A stretch of 64,000 bases of DNA from JBLZUR01 sp048565625 (GTDB lineage Bacteria; Pseudomonadota; Alphaproteobacteria; Sphingomonadales; Sphingomonadaceae): assembly GCF_048565625.1 (NCBI RefSeq), contig NZ_JBLZUR010000002.1:682001-746000 (forward strand). The letters are read 5' to 3'. The translations under genes and the position numbers were made by a program. The notes beneath the pieces were generated by a model. It made no database searches, was not told where the DNA came from, and saw only the letters and a list, made by a program, of their open reading frames with translations. Below, piece after piece: positions 25,865 to 34,549 of this stretch; the stretch's first letter is position 1, and each line of letters starts with the position of its first letter.

Positions 25865-26695
25865 TTACGGAAGGATTTCGGCAAGTTGAGCCTGCATCTC
25901 CAGCATCGCCGGCAAAATCTCGTTCTCGACCCGCTCCGGCGTGGCGCGGGAGACGTGGAGGCCTACTGTAACGGCCGCTACCGTATCGCCCGCAAAGTTA
26001 CGGACCGGCACTGCGACCGAGCGGGAATTCGACTCCAGCTCCTGGTCGATGAACGAGTAGCCCTGTTCCCGCACGCGATCGATCTCGGTCATCAGCGCCT
26101 TGACGGAGGTGAGCGTCCGCTCGGTCAGCGCCTGCCGGTCGCTCGCCTCGACCAGCTGCTTGGCCTGCGGCTTCGGCAGCGCGGCGAGAAGTACGCGGCC
26201 GAGGGAGGTGCAATAGGCGGGCAGGCGGCTGCCGGGATGAAGCCCGACACCCATGATCCGGTGATGCGAGGCGCGGGCAATATAGACCACCTCGGTCCCG
26301 TCCAGCACCGCCGCCGAGCAGCTTTCGCGCAGGCGGTCAGCCAGATGATCGAGTGACGGCCGGATCAGTTTCGGCAGCGAGGCGGCGAGATAGGAGTGAC
26401 CGAGCTTCAGGATCTGCGGCGTCAGCTCGAAATAGCGGTCGTCGGTGGTGGCATAGCGACGCTCGACGAGGGTCAGCAGGCAGCGGCGCGCCGAGGCACG
26501 ATCAAGCCCGCTCAGCCGTGCGACCTCGGCAATGGTCAGCCGGTTGCGGCCCTGGCCGAACGCCTCGATCACCATCAGGCCCTTGGCGAAGCCGCCCATG
26601 CGGTCCACGTCGCGCAGCACGCGCGTGGCCGGCTGCGTCGCTTCCGCCGTCACATCCTTGACGCTTACGCCCGCTACTCCGCTCGCCATCAACAT
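25865..26695 (-). CDS. IclR-family regulator, PcaR/PcaU/PobR type
   Basis: 276 residues. After a 30-residue variable N-terminus comes the winged helix-turn-helix (about 36-97: FAKGLMVIEAFG, LTIAEVARLSGLDRASARRCLLTLV), then the effector domain (about 110-275) with ESCSAAVLDGTEVVYIARA, GSRLPAYCTSLGRVLLAALP and SFIDQELE. These strings are characteristic of the beta-ketoadipate regulators PcaR/PcaU and PobR, which bind 15-bp palindromes. A perfect GTGCG-N5-TGCAC palindrome sits 16 bases upstream of its start, suggesting autoregulation, and similar sites occur throughout the island. The effector is unknown. Confidence 0.92.
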   Translation of the reverse strand: MLMASGVAGVSVKDVTAEATQPATRVLRDVDRMGGFAKGLMVIEAFGQGRNRLTIAEVARLSGLDRASARRCLLTLVERRYATTDDRYFELTPQILKLGHSYLAASLPKLIRPSLDHLADRLRESCSAAVLDGTEVVYIARASHHRIMGVGLHPGSRLPAYCTSLGRVLLAALPKPQAKQLVEASDRQALTERTLTSVKALMTEIDRVREQGYSFIDQELESNSRSVAVPVRNFAGDTVAAVTVGLHVSRATPERVENEILPAMLEMQAQLAEILP

Positions 26696-26711
26696 CCCCC
26701 AATGTATTCTC

Positions 26712-26726
26712 GTGCGATTATTGCAC
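26712..26726 (-). promoter_or_regulatory. Predicted IclR autoregulatory operator (site 4)
   Basis: GTGCGATTATTGCAC is an inverted repeat (GTGCG and TGCAC around ATTAT) 16 bases upstream of the regulator's ATG. Unlike the other sites it has no clear third half-site 4 bases away, so it may be a single-dimer operator. Confidence 0.68.
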
Positions 26727-26758
26727 GGTTATTTTCGAGTGTATAGCGCGGCGGGCGT

Positions 26759-28360
26759 TCACCGCGCCTGTCGGATCACGTCCGCGGCGCGCCAGGCAAC
26801 AGCCATCACGGGCGCGTTGGTGTTGCCCGCCAGCATGAACGGGAACACCGAGGTATCGACGACGCGCAGGCCGTCCACGCCGCGGACGCGGAGCGCCGGG
26901 TCGACCACGGAGCCCTCGTCCTTGCCCATCCGGCATGTGCCGCAGGCGTGGTAATTGGCGTAACCGAACTGAAGATACGCCCGCTCGATATCGGCGGCGT
27001 CGGCGAACTGAGGACCGGGGCGGGTTTCCTCCTCGACGATGGTGTCGAGCGGCTTCTGCCGAACCCAGCGGCGGACATAGTCGAACATGGTGCTGACGAT
27101 CGCCCGGTCCGACGGGTCGCTCTCATAGGAGGGCACGATGTCGGGCAGGGCGGCCGGATCGCGGGACGTGATCATCACGGACCCGCGCGCGTCCGGCCTG
27201 ATCTTGTAGACGCAGAAGTTGAGGCCGCCATGGTCCTCCACGCGCAGCGGCACGGCGTTGTAGTTGAAGGTATAGGGGGACATCAGGATCTGGAGATCCG
27301 GGCGATCCTTGGACGGATCGGACTTGGCATATGCGGCCATGTCGTAGGCGCCGCCGGCCATCGCGCCCTTGCCGCTGAGATAATAGCGCGCGACGCTGCC
27401 GACCAGATTAGCGCCCCTGAACGCCCTATTCTGCGAGAGCGCGTCGGGAACCCTCCACTGGAAAACGATGCCGCGATGCTCGAACAGGTTCTGACCGACA
27501 CCCGCATTGTCATGGACGACCGGAATGTCGAGCGAAGCGAGGTGAGCGGCCGCGCCGAGGCCCGATCGCTGCAGGATCGCCGGGCTGGCCAACGCACCCG
27601 CGCTGACGATGGTCTCGCGTGCGGTGTACGTCACGGGACTGCCGTCGCGGATCGCCGCGACGCCGGTGGCCCGCTTGCCTTCGAAGGTCACGCGGTCGAT
27701 CGCGACGCCGGTCAGCACGGTGAGGTTCGGGCGCTTCATCGCCGGCCGCAGGAAGGCGGTAGCGGCGGACTGGCGCTTGCCCTTGTAGATGGTGCGGGGC
27801 GCGTAGCCGACCCGCTCGCGATCGGCGGGATCGTTGATGTCCTCCATGCGGGTGAGGCCCATCGCCTCGCCGGCGGCGAGTACGGCTTCCGTTAGCTTCG
27901 ACCGATATTCGGGCAGGGTGATGCGGAGCGGCCCCTTGGCACCGCGCGTGGGGCCGGCCCCAAGCTCATGCGCCTCCATCGCCTCATAGGCCTCGCCGAT
28001 CCTGGCCCAGCTCCAATCCTCGCTGGTGAGTTCGGCGAGGCGGTCGAAGTCGGGTTGGCTCCCGCGCACATAGACCATGCCGTTGACCGAGCTGGAGCCG
28101 CCGAGCGTGCGGCCCCGAGCCCAGCTTTCGGCGACGTTGTTCGACCCCGCTTCCGCCTTCGTCCAGAACGGCCAGATGAAGCGGAGGTTTGACATGACCT
28201 TGGCGAGGCCACGCGGCATGTGGATGAAGGGGTGGTTGTCCTTGCCCCCCGCTTCCAGCAGCAGCACGCGCGTGCTCGGGTCCTCGGTCAGGCGGTAGGC
28301 GAGCACGCAGCCTGCCGCGCCCGCACCGACGATGATGTAGTCGTAATCGGCCACGCTCAC
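26759..28360 (-). CDS. GMC-family FAD-dependent oxidoreductase (choline dehydrogenase-like)
   Basis: 533 residues. N-terminal Rossmann FAD site YIIVGAGAAGCVLAYRL, LLLEAGG at about 35, second signature GGSSSVNGMVYVRG near 90, and C-terminal catalytic region YHACGTCRMG with the Asn in FPFMLAGNTNAPVMAVA. It would oxidise a primary alcohol to an aldehyde, passing electrons to a quinone or other acceptor. Its start overlaps the aldehyde dehydrogenase stop by 4 bases (ATGA), so alcohol and aldehyde oxidation are coupled in one transcript. Confidence 0.92.
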   Translation of the reverse strand: MSVADYDYIIVGAGAAGCVLAYRLTEDPSTRVLLLEAGGKDNHPFIHMPRGLAKVMSNLRFIWPFWTKAEAGSNNVAESWARGRTLGGSSSVNGMVYVRGSQPDFDRLAELTSEDWSWARIGEAYEAMEAHELGAGPTRGAKGPLRITLPEYRSKLTEAVLAAGEAMGLTRMEDINDPADRERVGYAPRTIYKGKRQSAATAFLRPAMKRPNLTVLTGVAIDRVTFEGKRATGVAAIRDGSPVTYTARETIVSAGALASPAILQRSGLGAAAHLASLDIPVVHDNAGVGQNLFEHRGIVFQWRVPDALSQNRAFRGANLVGSVARYYLSGKGAMAGGAYDMAAYAKSDPSKDRPDLQILMSPYTFNYNAVPLRVEDHGGLNFCVYKIRPDARGSVMITSRDPAALPDIVPSYESDPSDRAIVSTMFDYVRRWVRQKPLDTIVEEETRPGPQFADAADIERAYLQFGYANYHACGTCRMGKDEGSVVDPALRVRGVDGLRVVDTSVFPFMLAGNTNAPVMAVAWRAADVIRQAR

Positions 28361-29853
28361 GCGTCCTTGCCGGCGAGGGCGGCAGGCCGGCCCTGCAGCA
28401 GGATCGTCTTGGCCTCCAGGAACGGTTTCAGACCTTCGACCCCGCCCTCTCGGCCGACACCCGATTGCTTGAAGCCGCCAAATGCGATCGTGAAGTCGAG
28501 GCGTATGCCGTTATGTCCGACTGTGCCGGAGCGAAGCTCGCGGGCCACCTGGTAGGCGCGCTGCGCATCGTTGGTGAAGACCGCGTTGTTGAGGCCGAAC
28601 GCGCTGTCATTGGCGATGCGGACGGCGTCGGCCTCGTCGGCTGCCGGGATGACCGACAGGACGGGGCCGAACACCTCTTCCCGCGCGATCGCGGAGGCGG
28701 GATCGACCGCGCCGAAAACGGTCGGTTCTATGTAGAAGCCGCGCTCCAGATTGGCCGGACGGCCGCCGCCTGTGCCGAGGCGCGCGCCCGTGTCGCGGGC
28801 GCCGGCGATATAGCCTTCCACCCGCTCCCGCTGTCGCGCGGTGGCGAGCGGGCCCATGCGGGAGGCGGGATCGAAGGGATCGCCGACCGTGACCTTGCCG
28901 AAGGCGGCGCTGAGCGCGTCGAACATAGCGTCGTGGCGGTGCCGGGGCACGATCACGCGGGTCAGCGCGGCGCAGACCTGACCCGTCATATCCGGCGCAC
29001 GCTTGGCGAGCGCGGTCGCCGCCGCCTCGATGTCGTAGTCGTCGAGGATGACGGCCGCCGACTTGCCCCCCAGTTCCATCGTATAGCGCGCCATGCGCCC
29101 GCCGAGGATGGAGGCGATCCGTCCGCCGGCTGCGCTGGATCCGGTGAAGCTGATCTTGTCGACACGCTCGTCCTTGACCATCGCCTCCCCCGCGACCCGA
29201 TCGGCGGTGAACACGTTGAGCACGCCGGCGGGAAGGCCGATGCTCTCCGCAACTTCGGCGAGCAGCAGGGCGTGGCCGGGTGCCTCGGGCGAGGCCTTCA
29301 GGATGACGGTGCAGCCCGCCGCGAGCGCGGGCGCGACCTTCAGCGCGATCAGCATCGCAGGCGCGTTCCACGGCACGATCGCGCCGACCACGCCGACCGG
29401 CTCACGCACCAGCAAGCCGAGCTTGGCGTTCGCCGTGGTCCTGTGCTCCTCCACAAAGGGAAAGCTTTCGATGATGTCGGCATAGCTGCGATAGGTGAAG
29501 GAGATGCCCTTCGACATCGCCTCCGCCATGCCGAAGATGATGCCCATCTCGTTCGGCCAGATCTGCGCGAAGTCGGCGGCGCGGGCGTCTATACCCTCGG
29601 CCAGCTTGCGCAGCCAGGCGGCGCGCTCCTGCGGCGAGAGGCGCGGCCAGGGGCCGTTGTCGAAAGCGCCGCGCGCGGCGGCCACAGCTCGGGCAACGTC
29701 CGCCTCATCCGCCTCTGCCACGGTGACGTAGAGTTCCTCGGTCGCCGGGCTGATGACGTCGATGGTGCCGCTGCTGTTCGGCGCGACCCAGTCGCCGCCG
29801 ATGAACAGCTTGTCGGGATGCGCGAGCGGCGCGGCGCGGAGGTTGGTGCTCAT
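28357..29853 (-). CDS. Aldehyde dehydrogenase
   Basis: 498 residues of the NAD(P)-dependent aldehyde dehydrogenase superfamily. VPWNAPAMLIALKVAPALAAG near 170, ISFTGSSAAGG near 245, catalytic Glu in MELGGKSAAV near 266 and nucleophilic Cys in MTGQVCAALTR near 299, plus EEVFGPVLSV near 397. Makes the carboxylic acid that the acyl-CoA ligase could activate. The ATG at 29853 gives the usual N-terminus; a longer open frame upstream overlaps the crotonase gene. Third gene of the NMO-crotonase-ALDH-GMC operon. Confidence 0.93.
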   Translation of the reverse strand: MSTNLRAAPLAHPDKLFIGGDWVAPNSSGTIDVISPATEELYVTVAEADEADVARAVAAARGAFDNGPWPRLSPQERAAWLRKLAEGIDARAADFAQIWPNEMGIIFGMAEAMSKGISFTYRSYADIIESFPFVEEHRTTANAKLGLLVREPVGVVGAIVPWNAPAMLIALKVAPALAAGCTVILKASPEAPGHALLLAEVAESIGLPAGVLNVFTADRVAGEAMVKDERVDKISFTGSSAAGGRIASILGGRMARYTMELGGKSAAVILDDYDIEAAATALAKRAPDMTGQVCAALTRVIVPRHRHDAMFDALSAAFGKVTVGDPFDPASRMGPLATARQRERVEGYIAGARDTGARLGTGGGRPANLERGFYIEPTVFGAVDPASAIAREEVFGPVLSVIPAADEADAVRIANDSAFGLNNAVFTNDAQRAYQVARELRSGTVGHNGIRLDFTIAFGGFKQSGVGREGGVEGLKPFLEAKTILLQGRPAALAGKDA

Positions 29854-29863
29854 CGTTTCTCTT

Positions 29864-30604
29864 TCATGCAGCGGCGGTCTTCTCGCGATCGTACCGGGCG
29901 AGAAGATCCTGTTCGATAGGAATGGCGGCGTTCCGCGCGTCGATGTCGCGGAGCATTCGGTCGTGAAGGCCGAAGGACAAGGGCTGGCGGCGGGCCTGAT
30001 CGGCCATGGCGCGGGCGAGTTCGGCCGCACGGTCGAGGAGGGAGTCGGTAGGAACGATCTCGTTGACCAAGCCCCAGCCAAGCGCGGTGTCCGCGTCTAT
30101 GAACGCGCCGGTCAGCATCATCTGCCGCGCGCGGCGTACGCCGATCGCGCCGGTGAGCAGCGCGCCGCCGCCCCAGCGCGGGAACAGCCCCACCTTGCAA
30201 TGCGTGTCGGCGAAGCGCGCGGCCGGGCTGGCGATCGCGAAGCTGCAGGAAAGGGCCATCTCGATTGCGCCGGTGACGCACGGGCCGTCCAGCGCCGCCA
30301 CGATCGGCTTCGATAGCCGGCGGAGCGCCACGCCGGGGTTCGGCTCGACCGGCGGCGCGCCGGGGAGGCGATCTTTGAGGTCGACGCCAGCGCTGAATGT
30401 GCCGCCCGCGCCGGTCAGCACCAAGCCCTCGACGCCAGGGTCGGCATCCGCTCCGGCGAGGACCGCCGCGAAGTCGGCACGCATCGCGCGGGTCAGCGCA
30501 TTGCGGGCATCCGGGCGATTCAGGATGATGAAGCGGACGCCTTCCCGATCCACCGTCACCATGGGGGCGGTAGAGCCGTCGAGAAGCGCGGCGAGGTCAG
30601 GCAC
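29864..30604 (-). CDS. Enoyl-CoA hydratase/isomerase family protein
   Basis: 246 residues from GTG 30604, which overlaps the upstream NMO stop by 8 bases (GTGCCTGA); an ATG at 30562 is an alternative. Crotonase fold with oxyanion loops FSAGVDLKD and DGPCVTGAIEMALSC. The catalytic region reads THCKVGLFPRWGGGALLTGAIG, without the canonical first Glu, so the reaction may not be simple hydration. It lies between the NMO and aldehyde dehydrogenase genes on one transcript. Confidence 0.85.
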   Translation of the reverse strand: MPDLAALLDGSTAPMVTVDREGVRFIILNRPDARNALTRAMRADFAAVLAGADADPGVEGLVLTGAGGTFSAGVDLKDRLPGAPPVEPNPGVALRRLSKPIVAALDGPCVTGAIEMALSCSFAIASPAARFADTHCKVGLFPRWGGGALLTGAIGVRRARQMMLTGAFIDADTALGWGLVNEIVPTDSLLDRAAELARAMADQARRQPLSFGLHDRMLRDIDARNAAIPIEQDLLARYDREKTAAA

Positions 30605-31568
30605 GGGCTGCGACTTCCGCCATGTCCGGGATGGCGCAGGCCTCGACATACTCGCGCCGCAGACGTGCGACGAGGGTAGCGACATCGGGGATGTCGTCGA
30701 TCAGGTCGATACCTTGGCCGGCGCTCCAGAGATTGCGCCAGGGGCGTATGCCTTTGGGCAGGTGATCGTAGCTGGGGGTGGGCGGAGGCAGCGCCTCGAT
30801 TTCCAGCCCGTGCATCGCGAGCGACGGTTTCAGCCAGTTGGCGTGGACGCCCGAGACGCGCGGGGTGAACGACAGGTCGCCGGAGGTGCCCTCCACCAGC
30901 ATCTCCTTGTACGCATCCGGCGCGCGGGACTCCTGGGTCGCGATGAAGCGGGTGCCAAGATAGACGAGGTCGGCACCGAGCACCTCCGCCGCGCGGATCG
31001 CGGCACCGTTCGAGACGCTGCCCGCGAAGACGATCGTGCCGTCCCACATGGCACGCACGCGCGGCAGGAAGGCGAGGGCGTTGAGTGTGCCGGAATGACC
31101 GCCCCCGCCGCTGCCGATGCAGACCAGCCCGTCGACACCCGCTGCGATCGCCTTTTCGGCGAAGCGGAGGCTGGTGACGTCGTGGAAGACGGTCCCGCCA
31201 CGATCATGGATGGCGGCGGCGAGATCGGTCGGGTTGCCGAGCGCGGTGATGAAGTGGCGGACGCCGTTGGCGATGCAGAGGTCGAGGTCGGGCAGGATTT
31301 CCGCCAGCGGACGCTTGGCGGTGATATTGGCGGCGAGCGGGCCGATGATCGCATCCGGCTGCGCTTCCCGGAAGGCGTCGAGGTCGGCGCGGATCGTGGC
31401 GAGCCAGCCGGCGAACTCCTCGGTCGAGCGCGCGTTGTGCCGGGGCAGGCTGGCCATCAGCCCGGCCTTGCAGGCGGCGGTGACAAGCTCCGGCCCGGAC
31501 ACGATCATCATCGGCGCGCAGATCGCGGGCAGGACCAGCGAGGATCGGATTGCCGGATCGAGGCTCAT
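30597..31568 (-). CDS. Nitronate monooxygenase-like FMN flavoprotein
   Basis: 323 residues from ATG 31568 with GAAGGAGAG upstream. TIM-barrel NMO/2-nitropropane dioxygenase family: APMMIVSGPELVTAACKAG at the N-terminus, VFHDVTSLRFAEKAIAAGVDGLVCIG and GGGGHSGTLNALAF (FMN-binding and candidate catalytic His), GADLVYLGTRFIATQES. Members are annotated as NMOs but many probably act as FMN enoyl or enone reductases in acyl-CoA pathways. First gene of the operon, with an IclR operator 18 bases upstream. It has a paralogue at 61602. Confidence 0.88.
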   Translation of the reverse strand: MSLDPAIRSSLVLPAICAPMMIVSGPELVTAACKAGLMASLPRHNARSTEEFAGWLATIRADLDAFREAQPDAIIGPLAANITAKRPLAEILPDLDLCIANGVRHFITALGNPTDLAAAIHDRGGTVFHDVTSLRFAEKAIAAGVDGLVCIGSGGGGHSGTLNALAFLPRVRAMWDGTIVFAGSVSNGAAIRAAEVLGADLVYLGTRFIATQESRAPDAYKEMLVEGTSGDLSFTPRVSGVHANWLKPSLAMHGLEIEALPPPTPSYDHLPKGIRPWRNLWSAGQGIDLIDDIPDVATLVARLRREYVEACAIPDMAEVAARA

Positions 31569-31585
31569 GCACTCTCCTTCAAGTG

Positions 31586-31619
31586 GTGCGTTATTCGCTC
31601 CAGTGTTCATATATCGGAC
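31586..31619 (-). promoter_or_regulatory. Predicted IclR operator between NMO and FadB-like genes (site 5)
   Basis: Read on the minus strand: GTCCGATATATGAAC, 4 bases, GAGCGAATAACGCAC. Both 15-base units are near-palindromic here, making this one of the most complete examples of the 15+4+15 layout. It lies 18 bases before the NMO start and 56 bases before the divergent gene at 31675, and may control both. Confidence 0.72.
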
Positions 31620-31674
31620 TTCTCGCTTGTCGTCCCCCCTGTCGTCAAGTAGGCCGGCGAAGAAGGGAGAGGCC

Positions 31675-33201
31675 ATGAGCAACGCTGAGATCGCCAGCTA
31701 TCGCGTCGAGGACGGGGTCGCCGTCCTCACCATTGACTCGCCGCCGGTGAACGCGCTCGGCCATGCCGTGCGGATCGCCTTGTGCGAAGGCGTGACGCGG
31801 GCGCTGGACGATCCCGAGGCCAAGGCACTGGTTCTGATCTGCGGCGGGCGGACCTTCTTTGCGGGCGCGGATGTGACGGAGATCGGTAAGCCGATCCTGC
31901 CGCCGCTGCTGGCGGACGTGATGGCCGCGTTCGAGGGTTCCACGAAGCCGATCGTCTCGGCGATGCATGGGACCGCGCTGGGCGGCGGGTTGGAACTGGC
32001 GCTCGCGGGCCATTATCGCGTGGCCGTCCCCTCGGCGGTCGTCGGCCTGCCGGAGGTGGCCCTGGGGCTGCTGCCCGGCGCAGGCGGCACGCAGCGCGTT
32101 CCCCGCCTGATCGGTGTCGCGGCGGCCGTGGAGATGATCGGCCTCGGTAAGCCGGTGAAGGCCGAGCAGGCGCTTCAGATCGGTCTAATCGACGCAATCG
32201 TGCCGGAGGGGGAGCTTGAAACTCGCGCCATCGGCTTCGCGCGCGATCTCGTGGCGAACGGCGCGCCGCTCCGTCGCGTGCGGGATCAGGCGCCGAACCT
32301 GACGCTTGAGGAAGCGCGTGTCGTGTTCGATCGGTTCCGCGCCGCGAACCCCGACCTGTTTTTCGGCCTGAAGGCAGCGGACGGCGTGCTGCAGGCGATT
32401 GAAGCGGCGATTACCCTGCCGTTCGAAGCGGGGCTCAATCGGGAGCGCGAGATTTCCCGTGCGCTGATCGCGGGTCCGGAGTCGGCGGCGCAGCGTCACC
32501 TGTTCTTCGCCGAGCGCGCGGCCGCGAAGCTGCCGGGCGCGGAGAAGGCGAAGGCGGGCGACGGGCGGGTGGCGATGCTGCCCGACACGGGCGATCGCGC
32601 GACCTACCTCGCGGCAATCGCCGAAGCGGACGGCGAGCTGATCCTGGCCACGCGGTTTCTTGACGCGTTCGACGATCTGGCGGGTGCCGCGGTCGATCCG
32701 TCCAAGCTCGTCGGGATGCGGACGGTCGAAGGCGTCACTGAGATCATCCTTGGACCGCAGACGAACGCGCAAGCCGCCTTGCAGGCGATGGCGATTACAA
32801 AGAAGCGCGGCGAGACCGCGATCTTCGTTTCTCCCGCGCCGGGCGGCGTGGTCCAGCGGCTATCGGAGAAGATCGCCGTCACGATCGCAGGTTTGCTGTC
32901 GAAGGGGGTGCCTGCCGGTGTGATCGCCGCGACAGGCCGCAACTTCGGCTTCCGCGATGCCTTGCTTCCGGACGGCAATGGCGAGCCTGATCCCGCGATC
33001 GAGCAGAGATTGATCTATCCCGTGCTCGCCGAGGCGATCGCGCTGCGCGGCGAGGGTGTGGCGAAGCGTTCGTCGGACATCGATGTCGCCATGGTCAAGG
33101 CGAAGCTCTGGCCGGTCTGGCGCGGTGGGCCGGCATTCATGGCCGACCGGATCGGGCCGGATGTGGTGCGTGCGGGTCTCACGGAACCTGCTCCGGCCTG
33201 A
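31675..33201 (+). CDS. Crotonase fused to degenerate FadB-type C-terminal region
   Basis: 508 residues from ATG 31675 (GGGAGAGG upstream). Residues about 1-190 are an enoyl-CoA hydratase domain with intact features: TFFAGADVTEIG, GTALGGGLELALA, catalytic PEVALGLLPGAGGTQR. Residues 190-508 align in order with the 3-hydroxyacyl-CoA dehydrogenase half of FadB (AERAAAKLPG junction, APGGVVQRL, and the end SSDIDVAMVKAKLWPVWRGGPAFMAD) but lack the GxGxxG NAD-binding motif and are about 200 residues shorter than FadB. The dehydrogenase half therefore looks inactive. Followed 2 bases later by the phosphoesterase gene. Confidence 0.85.
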   Translation: MSNAEIASYRVEDGVAVLTIDSPPVNALGHAVRIALCEGVTRALDDPEAKALVLICGGRTFFAGADVTEIGKPILPPLLADVMAAFEGSTKPIVSAMHGTALGGGLELALAGHYRVAVPSAVVGLPEVALGLLPGAGGTQRVPRLIGVAAAVEMIGLGKPVKAEQALQIGLIDAIVPEGELETRAIGFARDLVANGAPLRRVRDQAPNLTLEEARVVFDRFRAANPDLFFGLKAADGVLQAIEAAITLPFEAGLNREREISRALIAGPESAAQRHLFFAERAAAKLPGAEKAKAGDGRVAMLPDTGDRATYLAAIAEADGELILATRFLDAFDDLAGAAVDPSKLVGMRTVEGVTEIILGPQTNAQAALQAMAITKKRGETAIFVSPAPGGVVQRLSEKIAVTIAGLLSKGVPAGVIAATGRNFGFRDALLPDGNGEPDPAIEQRLIYPVLAEAIALRGEGVAKRSSDIDVAMVKAKLWPVWRGGPAFMADRIGPDVVRAGLTEPAPA

Positions 33202-33203
33202 CG

Positions 33204-33767
33204 ATGCACGTCGGCATCGTCTCGGACATTCACGGGCAGGTGCGGGCGCTTGAGGCGGCGCTTGAGGCGATGGGGCCGATCGATCGTCTGATCTGCCTGG
33301 GCGACAGCATCCAGCAAGCCGCGTTCTCGAACGAAACCGTCGCGCTACTTCGTGCGATGGATGCGCTGACCATCCTCGGCAATCATGAGGAGGCGTTCTT
33401 CGCGGGAGCCGGGCGCACATCACCCAGCGTGGATGAGAAGCTGGCCGAGTGGCTCGCCACGCGCCCGACCGAGATCGCCTGTGAGATGGACGAGCGCCGC
33501 GTGCTGATCGTCCATTCGACGCCCTGGCCCTCGGCGCATGCCTATGTGCCGCCGGGTCATCGCGACTTTCACCGCTTCGAGGAAGCGGTGGCGGATGTCA
33601 TCCTCTACGGTCATACGCATCAGCCGGTTGTGACACGGCTGGGTGAGAGGTTGATCGTCAATCCGGGCTCAACCGGAGAAGGCCGGCCTACGGATGCGGG
33701 TTTCGTGCGGAGTTGTGCCGTGCTCGACCTCGCGACGCTCTCGGCCGAGGTGATCGACCTCGACTGA
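33204..33767 (+). CDS. YfcE/MJ0936-like metallophosphoesterase
   Basis: 187 residues with all calcineurin-like metal motifs: SDIHG (about 7-11), GDS near 34, GNHE near 59, His in IVHSTP near 111 and GHTHQP near 138-143. A cytosolic binuclear-metal phosphodiesterase or phosphatase. It starts 2 bases after the crotonase-fusion stop and so is part of that transcript, which is odd for a catabolic operon. One speculative link is release of phosphate from the phospho-acyl-CoA chemistry proposed for the kinase at 38759. Confidence 0.88.
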   Translation: MHVGIVSDIHGQVRALEAALEAMGPIDRLICLGDSIQQAAFSNETVALLRAMDALTILGNHEEAFFAGAGRTSPSVDEKLAEWLATRPTEIACEMDERRVLIVHSTPWPSAHAYVPPGHRDFHRFEEAVADVILYGHTHQPVVTRLGERLIVNPGSTGEGRPTDAGFVRSCAVLDLATLSAEVIDLD

Positions 33768-33769
33768 TC

Positions 33770-34549
33770 TCAGCGGCCGGTGAACTTCGCCGCCCGCTTC
33801 TCCACCCAGGCCTTGAATGCCTCGGTGCGATCAGCTGTCTGCAGCAGGCGGATGTGGCGTTCGGCCTCGATCGTGATGAAGCTTCGCAAGTCGGTACGCT
33901 CCGCCTCGACGAAGTTCGCCTTCATCGCGGTGAGCGCGAGGGGGGCGGCGCCTGCAAGCCGTGCGGTGTAGCGGGCCAGCTCTTCCTCGAAGGTCTCGCC
34001 GGGCCAGACCCGTTGGAGCAGGCCGATGCGCAGCGCCTCGTCCGAGCCGATCTTGCGGGGGAAGAACATCAGGTCGCGGGCAAGGCCCGGGCCGATCAGC
34101 CGGGGCAGCGACCAGGGCACGCCCATGTCGCCCGCGACACCGACGTCCAGGAAGGCGGAATTGATCCGCACGTCATCGTCGCCGACCCGCAGGTCGCAGG
34201 CCGCCGCATAGCCGAGCCCGGCACCGGCGCAGGCACCCCGGATCGCGGCGATGGTCACCTGCGGCATTTCATGCAGCAGGACGCTGACCTGATAAGCGTC
34301 GAAGTCGGGTGTGGGCGGCGGGGTTTCGTCAGGCGTGCTCTGCGCCTTGATGTCGGCACCGGGACAGAAGTCCCGGCCGATGCCGCGAAAGACGAGAACG
34401 CGAATGTTCTTGTTCGCCGCGACTTCACGCAGCTTGGCGTGGATCTCGGCACCCATGCCGCGCACCAGTCCGTTGCGCGCCTCCGGGCGGTTGATCGCAA
34501 CGGTGGCGATCGCGCCGTCAATCGTGAGGAGGATGCGGTCCGCGCTCAC
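33770..34549 (-). CDS. Enoyl-CoA hydratase/isomerase family protein
   Basis: 259 residues, crotonase fold. Oxyanion loops FCPGADIKA and RGACAGAGLGYAAACDLRVG; the catalytic segment NSAFLDVGVAGDMGVPWSLPRLIG lacks the classical first Glu and has Asp nearby, as in dehalogenase- or isomerase-like crotonases. Last gene of a five-gene minus-strand operon; its start overlaps the preceding crotonase stop by 4 bases (ATGA). Converges with the phosphoesterase gene. Confidence 0.87.
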   Translation of the reverse strand: MSADRILLTIDGAIATVAINRPEARNGLVRGMGAEIHAKLREVAANKNIRVLVFRGIGRDFCPGADIKAQSTPDETPPPTPDFDAYQVSVLLHEMPQVTIAAIRGACAGAGLGYAAACDLRVGDDDVRINSAFLDVGVAGDMGVPWSLPRLIGPGLARDLMFFPRKIGSDEALRIGLLQRVWPGETFEEELARYTARLAGAAPLALTAMKANFVEAERTDLRSFITIEAERHIRLLQTADRTEAFKAWVEKRAAKFTGR

